Source of the DNA: Pedobacter metabolipauper
GTDB taxonomy: Bacteria > Bacteroidota > Bacteroidia > Sphingobacteriales > Sphingobacteriaceae
Assembly (NCBI RefSeq): GCF_004362715.1
Contig: NZ_SNYC01000003.1
Location: forward strand, 745,601-809,600
Direction: 5' to 3'
Length of the DNA: 64,000 bases
The notes under the pieces were generated by a model. It was not told where the DNA came from and did no database searches. It saw only the letters and a program-made list of their open reading frames with translations. Positions 63,034 through 64,000 of this stretch are shown in pieces; within the stretch, counting starts at the first letter, position 1, and each line of letters opens with the position of its first letter. Both the position numbers and the translations under genes were made by a program.

Positions 63034-63939
63034 ATGCGGTATTCCATTTCTGATTTAGAGCAACTTTCTGGCGTTCAGACGCATACGATCCGAATTTGGG
63101 AACGCCGGTATAATGCACTTGTACCGATGCGTTCTGCCGGGAATACCCGTTTTTATGACGATCAGCAATTGAGAAAATTGCTGAACATTGTTAGTCTAAG
63201 CCAGTCGGGTTTAAAAATATCCCAGGTTTGTGCCCTTTCTGACCAGCAGATTAATGATTTGCTAAACAAGGAAATGGATTATACGATCTCAGGTGATCCG
63301 CATTTTGAATTTTATATTTCGCAGCTGCTCAGCTATGGTCTGGCCTATAACGAGTTTAAGTTTGACGCGCTCATTAACAAATGTGTGCTGGACCATGGAA
63401 TGACTGAAACCTATAAGAATGTTATTTATCCGTTATTGGTTAGACTTGGATTGATGTGGCGAAAGGATAACATCTGCCCCGCACAAGAGCATTTTTTATC
63501 GAATATTATCCGGCAGAAGCTCTATTCGGCAATTAATGAATTACCAGTTGGAGGCAGTTCCGCTTCTTCCTGGCTATTGTTCCTTCCGGAGGACGAAGAC
63601 CATGATATTGGCTTGCTCTTTGCCAATTATATACTGCGGCTTTCTGGTCAGCGGGTGATCTACCTGGGCGGAAAAACGCCGTTTGATTCTGTTAAAGATG
63701 CGATGCAGCACAATCAAATAGATCACTTAATGTTGTTTATGACCCGGTTAAGACCTGTAAATGATGCGAGTGCCTATCTTGACGATCTGAGTGATTTTTT
63801 TGCCGATAAGAAGATCCATCTCGCCGGAAACACCAAACTGATCCATGAACTTCATCTAAACCAGAACATGGATTGGTTTAAGTCTTTATATGAATTTGAA
63901 GAAACCATTAAAAACATCCTCGAATGCCAGATCAACTAA
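63034..63939 (+). CDS. MerR-family regulator with B12-binding domain (CarH/LitR-like)
   Basis: 301 aa. The MerR HTH is at the N-terminus (SISDLEQLSGVQTHTIRIWERRY, in two parts). The C-terminal part has the cobalamin fold: the helical half carries W142-x9-E152-H153, the W-x9-EH motif of the light-sensing CarH/LitR proteins, and the Rossmann half has E188-x-H190-x-x-G193, the lower-ligand His motif of B12-binding. Such proteins hold adenosylcobalamin in the dark as tetramers on DNA and let go in light, inducing carotenoid genes. A crtI-like gene starts 16 bp before this stop, which supports the reading. The second half could also work without light if the ligand is another cobalamin. Confidence 0.87.
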   Translation: MRYSISDLEQLSGVQTHTIRIWERRYNALVPMRSAGNTRFYDDQQLRKLLNIVSLSQSGLKISQVCALSDQQINDLLNKEMDYTISGDPHFEFYISQLLSYGLAYNEFKFDALINKCVLDHGMTETYKNVIYPLLVRLGLMWRKDNICPAQEHFLSNIIRQKLYSAINELPVGGSSASSWLLFLPEDEDHDIGLLFANYILRLSGQRVIYLGGKTPFDSVKDAMQHNQIDHLMLFMTRLRPVNDASAYLDDLSDFFADKKIHLAGNTKLIHELHLNQNMDWFKSLYEFEETIKNILECQIN

Positions 63940-64000
63940 ACGACCTTACCCCTAAAATTGCCATCATTGGCTCTGGCTTTGCCGGCATCAGTGCAGCGGC
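63924..64000 (+). CDS. crtI: Phytoene desaturase-like protein (crtI-like), 3' end outside window
   Basis: Starts at ATG 63924, overlapping the MerR stop by 16 bp; only the first 25 codons are visible. They give a short polar lead then KIAIIGSGFAGISAA, an FAD/NAD-binding GxGxxG start. Many flavin enzymes begin thus, but the link with a CarH-like regulator makes a carotenoid desaturase (crtI type) the best fit; other amine-oxidase-like FAD proteins remain possible. Confidence 0.65.
   Translation, partial: MPDQLNDLTPKIAIIGSGFAGISAA

Noticed and set aside
1-64000. Insertion sequences, tRNA or rRNA genes
   Set aside because: I saw no transposase-like frame, inverted-repeat-bounded element or tRNA-like cloverleaf, though a structural search was not possible.

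Overview
The window reads as chromosome of a Bacteroidota bacterium, most likely Sphingobacteriaceae (Pedobacter-like). The pointers are two SusC/SusD pairs, an HTCS-type sensor, an ECF sigma/FecR pair with an STN-bearing SusC, DUF3823 and DUF6443 proteins, and a moderate-to-low GC content with AT-rich spacers and few recognisable Shine-Dalgarno sites. The genus is inference from these families; no rRNA or tRNA is visible.

Layout. (1) 1-8.1 kb: a propeller-type sensor kinase cut by the window edge with its NarL-type response regulator, a seven-haem cytochrome c, a three-PAS sensor kinase, a D-2-hydroxyacid dehydrogenase, and an unknown protein with an 11-bp repeat array upstream. (2) 8.7-23.3 kb: a probable single operon of seven tandem fibre-like paralogues (one frameshifted), then a secreted SpvB/YD-repeat protein (A1), a secreted DUF6443/RHS protein with a variable C-terminal toxin candidate (B1), and a candidate immunity gene. 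It ends at a near-perfect 59-nt palindrome. (3) 23.5-34.8 kb: a compact 13-gene operon for a type II secretion/type IV pilus-like machine (secretin, ATPase, inner-membrane platform, pseudopilins, prepilin peptidase, and GspC-, GspL- and GspM-like parts, plus a lipoprotein and a MORN-like protein). (4) 35.1-42.7 kb: a second RHS pair (A2, B2) with a different toxin tip and its own candidate immunity gene. (5) 43.1-62.0 kb: two divergently regulated nutrient-uptake loci, one with a split HTCS sensor/regulator, SusC, SusD and a DUF3823 lipoprotein, the other with ECF sigma, FecR, STN-SusC, SusD and an FAD oxidoreductase. No classical glycoside hydrolase or polysaccharide lyase is present. (6) 62.1-64.0 kb: an Fpg/Nei glycosylase, and divergently a MerR/B12-binding regulator with the residues of CarH/LitR light sensors, overlapping the start of a phytoene desaturase (crtI-like).

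The most interesting region is 8.7-42.7 kb. Two toxin loci of the same plan (Sec-exported A and B shell chains, a polymorphic tip, a candidate immunity gene) flank a whole T2SS-like operon, and one is preceded by fibre-like genes that share a C-terminal module but have divergent bodies. I infer that the shells reach the periplasm through Sec, that the T2SS-like machine could move them across the outer membrane, and that the fibre-like proteins could serve in adhesion or targeting. None of these links is shown by sequence alone. The A/B split resembles the TcB/TcC cocoon of Tc toxins, here with signal peptides.

Other notable points are a 7-A run at the kinase/regulator junction of the HTCS where one inserted base or a -1 slip would restore the fused protein, alanine instead of glycine before the cleavage site in all three pseudopilins with a Glu5, and a paired operator candidate in front of the light-sensor gene.
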